A stretch of 64,000 bases of DNA from Mya arenaria (lineage: Eukaryota; Mollusca; Bivalvia; Myida; Myidae): NCBI RefSeq assembly GCF_026914265.1, contig NC_069135.1, forward strand, positions 5,287,001-5,351,000, written 5' to 3'. Position 1 is the stretch's first letter. Each line of letters opens with the position of its first letter. The translations under genes and the position numbers were made by a program. The notes below the pieces were generated by a model, which was not told where the DNA came from, searched no databases, and saw only the letters and a program-made list of their open reading frames with translations. Below are positions 61,701 to 64,000 of the stretch, in pieces.

Positions 61701-62700
61701 AAAAATAAATAATAAAATGATAATAAATAAAATAAAACAAAGAGTATTCTTATTATTAAGACTTTACCATTATTGAAATTTGTTGATGCGAATCTTATAA
61801 AGTGTCTCATATTACATTCGTTTTCTTAAGGTGAAATATAAGGACGACCCTAAGGGGATGGAGAGATTCCGAATCCGTCTGCCAAATTCGCTAAAGGACA
61901 TCTGGGAAAGGCACGAGGGAAAGAAAATCGGCGAAATTTTAAAAGGAGAAGAATTCACAAACAGAAGCGTTCGGTTTATGTCTGGCCGACTGTCGTTCGA
62001 TCCCTCAATCATGGCAGATTTCTTTGAAGATTCTGTAACAGACATTGTCAACTATATAGGCACAACTCTCTCCGATCCAAACGTCGAGGGCTTGATTATC
62101 AATGCAATGATTGTTGTTGGGGGATTTGCGATGTCGGGTTATGTGATAAAGGGCATTCGTAAAGCGTTCGAGCCCCGCGGTATTCCTGTGGTACGTCCAC
62201 AGGCTACGGAATTGGCTGTTCTAAATGGAGCAGTTTTGTTTGGACAGAATGAAGACATCATGACCTCTCGGATCATGCAACACACTTACGGGATTGCTTT
62301 CACGATGGAGTTTGACGAAACAAAACACATGGAAGAAACAATGTATGAAGAGAGTGGAAAGAAATGGGCAAACAATGTTTTCAGAAAGCACGTGGCAAGA
62401 GGTCAATCCGTCAAACTCGGCGAATGGATTATTGACAAGGAATACTATCCCGTGGACGATACTCAGACGTCAGCAACCGTTTACGTTTACGCCTCAAACC
62501 AGGCTGACCCTATTCACACCACCGAGTCGGGCTGTCGTTACATTGGGAACTTCGATGTTGACTTTCCTCTGCCTCAGCCTGGAGTGAAAACCAGGCGTGC
62601 AATTAAAGTAGCCATGCGATTTGGAGGAACAGAGCTTGAAGTAAAAGGCGTCAATGAAGCAACAGGCAAAACCTACAAAAAGAAGCTACGTCTGGCCTAG
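55777..62700 (+). CDS. HSPA12A-like protein (divergent HSP70 family)
   Basis: Seven exons, 55777-55839, 57908-58081, 59120-59248, 59673-59894, 60913-61075, 61317-61537 and 61831-62700, total 1842 bp and give 613 residues with GT-AG introns of phases 0,0,0,0,1,0. The fold is the HSP70 actin-like ATPase as used in HSPA12. Phosphate-1 motif AIDFGTFASGYAL lies at about residues 31-43, KWVLTVPAIWADPAKSLMRK in exon 4, phosphate-2 motif DMGGGTVDIT at about 248-257, and adenosine-loop motif IVVGGFAMSGYVIKGI at about 418-433. A C-terminal half of mostly beta strands ends KKLRLA. The length is close to that of HSPA12 proteins. There is no signal peptide or membrane segment. HSPA12 genes are known to be greatly expanded in bivalves and linked to stress and immune responses; the client of this one is unknown. 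The 21-residue exon 1 is inferred from ATG, donor quality and phase. Confidence 0.9.
56410..56525. repeat. CA/CGCA-rich microsatellite in intron 1 of the HSPA12-like gene
   Basis: Impure ACGC and ACAC runs (CACGCACGCACGCACGC, then CACACACACACAC). The short open frame spanning it is an artefact. Confidence 0.8.
56690..57550. other. Right end of duplicated block 2, inside HSPA12-like intron 1
   Basis: Related over most of its length to 26840-27690, with GTATGTGTGGACCATAGCAA, GCAGGTGGCCC and GGGTTTGACTGT as landmarks. The exon 1 region of the HSPA12-like gene (about 55240-56690) has no counterpart in block 1. The rest of intron 1 shows no other feature. Confidence 0.6.
58619..58994. mobile_element. 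MITE family M1, copy 3 (inverted relative to copies 1 and 2)
   Basis: Begins TTAAAGTGACACTCTTATTC and ends CTTTAAG. Internally it reads the reverse complement of copy 1, for example CAATACATACACATGTATAA and CGTGTTTTATGCTC.TTTCTTTC. It lies in intron 2 of the HSPA12-like gene. Confidence 0.8.
59945..60358 (-). mobile_element. tRNA-derived SINE (minus strand) in HSPA12-like intron 4
   Basis: The minus strand starts with a tRNA-like head: box A-like TGGCCTTGTGGTTAAGCG (60346-60329) and box B-like GGTTCGATCCCGG (60303-60291), followed by GGCCGCGTCATACCG. The body continues for about 250-300 bp. The left boundary is uncertain: 59945-60010 matches a dispersed unit also seen near 49990 and 19100, which may be the SINE tail. 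The 88- and 79-residue minus-strand frames here are not genes. Confidence 0.7.
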
Positions 62701-62760
62701 AGTCAAGGTCATGGGATAGAAACTGTGTAATTATGGTAAAATATGATATGACGCCAAGTC

Positions 62761-62766
62761 AATAAA
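62761..62766 (+). terminator. Polyadenylation signal of the HSPA12-like gene
   Basis: AATAAA lies 61 bp after the stop codon, followed by a GT-rich stretch (GTTGTGTACGTTTATC), as expected for a cleavage site just downstream. Confidence 0.7.
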
Positions 62767-63275
62767 GTTGTGTACGTTTATCGGAAATGTGCCATTGCTA
62801 TAGCGACAGATACGTGTTGCCAAATCAATTGTTAACTATTAATATTATTAACAACATTCTTTTTGAAAAATTGATTAAAAAAAAACACCTTGAAATATGT
62901 ATAAAGATCATGCTTGTGTGTAAGCAAGGATACTATAAGAACATCCTGAAGATCTTTATCTTAAATTATCCAATTGCTTCGTGTTACATGTATATTATTT
63001 TCATTTCTTTATATGGTTGTTTTTTGCGGGCACTTGTTTTGTCATGTATATTTCCCATGTGTTGCATTTTATTGACTTTGCATATCAATTTCTTTCTAAA
63101 AGAATTATGGGATGATTTATTTCTGATTAAATCTTGCTTAAATTATTAAATCTTGCTTAAATTTTGTCTTTTATTGCATAATCAATTAAACCGAACATTT
63201 ATGGTCTGGCCCTGTTCGGTGATATTATATATATTAGTTTAGTCTATAATGCTTAAACCATTTGGCTCTCAACGG
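62767..63275. other. Downstream flank, nothing seen
   Basis: AT-rich DNA after the HSPA12-like gene. A 120-residue open frame rich in hydrophobic residues has no recognisable domain and an AT-driven composition. Confidence 0.4.
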
Positions 63276-64000
63276 ACGGGATCTTCGTTAGACATTTGTC
63301 GGCAGGGCCTGTGTCTTTAAACCTGATCTTCGTTAGACGTGTGTCGACAGGACCTGTGTCTCTAAACGGGATCTTCGTTAGACATAAGTCCACAGGGCCT
63401 GTGTCTCTAAACCTGATCTCTGTTAGACATTTGTCGACAGGGCCTGTGTCTCTAAATCTGGTCTTCGTTAGACATTTGTCGACAGGGCCTGTGTCTCTAA
63501 ACCTGATCTTCGTTAGACATTTGTCGACAGGGCCTGTGTCTCTAAACCTGATCTTCGTTAGACATTTGTCGACAGGGCCTGTGTCTCTAAACCTGATCTT
63601 CGTTAGACATTTGACTACCTGTGTCTCTAAACCTGATCTTCGTAAGATATTTGTCGACAGGGCCTGTGTCTCTAAACGGGATCTTCGTTAGACATTTGTC
63701 GACAGGGCCTGTGTCTCTAAACGGGATCTTCGTTAGACATTTGTCAACAGGACCTGTGTCTCTGAACGGGATATTCGTTTGACATTTGTCGACAGGGCCT
63801 GTGTCTCTAAACGGGATCTTCGTTAGATATTTGTCGACAGGGCCTGTGTCTCTAAACGGGATCTTCCCTTAGACATTTGTTGACAGGACCTGTGTCTCTA
63901 AACCTGATCCTGGTTAGACATATGTCGACAAGGCATGTGTCTCTTTACGTGATCTTCGTTAGACATTTGTCGACAAGGCATGTGTCTCTAAACCTGATCT
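63276..64000. repeat. 46-bp minisatellite running off the window
   Basis: About 16 units of GATCTTCGTTAGACATTTGT then CGACAGGGCCTGTGTCTCTA and AACCTG (variant ending AACGGG), each containing a GTCGAC site. One unit near 63605 is shortened. The array continues beyond position 64000. The plus-strand frame of about 131 residues is a repeat artefact. Confidence 0.95.

Overview
The window looks like nuclear DNA of a bivalve mollusc. It is AT-rich, its genes are split by ordinary GT-AG introns, and it is full of minisatellites, short inverted-repeat transposons and pearl-type elements (repeat core, tetranucleotide microsatellite, end hairpin) of the kind known from bivalves. No bacterial or organelle features are seen. 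All gene models were assembled by eye from splice signals, reading phase and comparison of paralogs inside the window. Every model closes in frame, but no database or transcript was consulted.

Five multi-exon genes are supported. Four lie on the minus strand and encode related proteins of about 330-365 residues whose last exon resembles the C-terminal domain of mitochondria-eating protein (Mieap/SPATA18): gene A (3324-10507), gene B (15895-26416), gene C (33807-41738) and gene D (46640-54956). Each has eight coding exons with almost identical intron phases: a short leader, one CxxC motif, a coiled-coil exon, a conserved acidic core, then the Mieap-like end. A matches C and B matches D. With matching flanking DNA, this shows that a roughly 24 kb A+B block was tandemly duplicated into C+D. 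The fifth gene (55777-62700, plus strand) encodes a 613-residue HSPA12-type HSP70 relative and stands head to head with gene D.

Layout: 1-2.8 kb, T/G-rich minisatellite; 3.3-10.5 kb, gene A with nested transposons in intron 2; 10.5-15.9 kb, intergenic, with a direct-repeat pair and a broken Ngaro/DIRS-like fossil; 15.9-26.4 kb, gene B, whose first intron holds a 4.7 kb pearl-like element with a higher-order satellite core and a 36-bp minisatellite; 26.5-33.8 kb, intergenic, with the end of the duplicated block, a second pearl-like element and LINE debris; 33.8-41.7 kb, gene C; 41.9-43.1 kb, a 1.2 kb near-perfect palindrome just upstream of gene C; 43.1-46.6 kb, intergenic; 46.6-55.0 kb, gene D; 55.8-62.7 kb, the HSPA12-like gene; 63.3 kb to the end, a 46-bp minisatellite running off the window.

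How the genes may work together is inference. Mieap relatives act in mitochondrial quality control, HSPA12 proteins are expanded in bivalves and linked to stress and immunity, and the D/HSPA12 pair may share a bidirectional promoter. The most unusual items are the duplicated CxxC/coiled-coil/Mieap-like family and the palindrome with mirrored splice donors in front of gene C.
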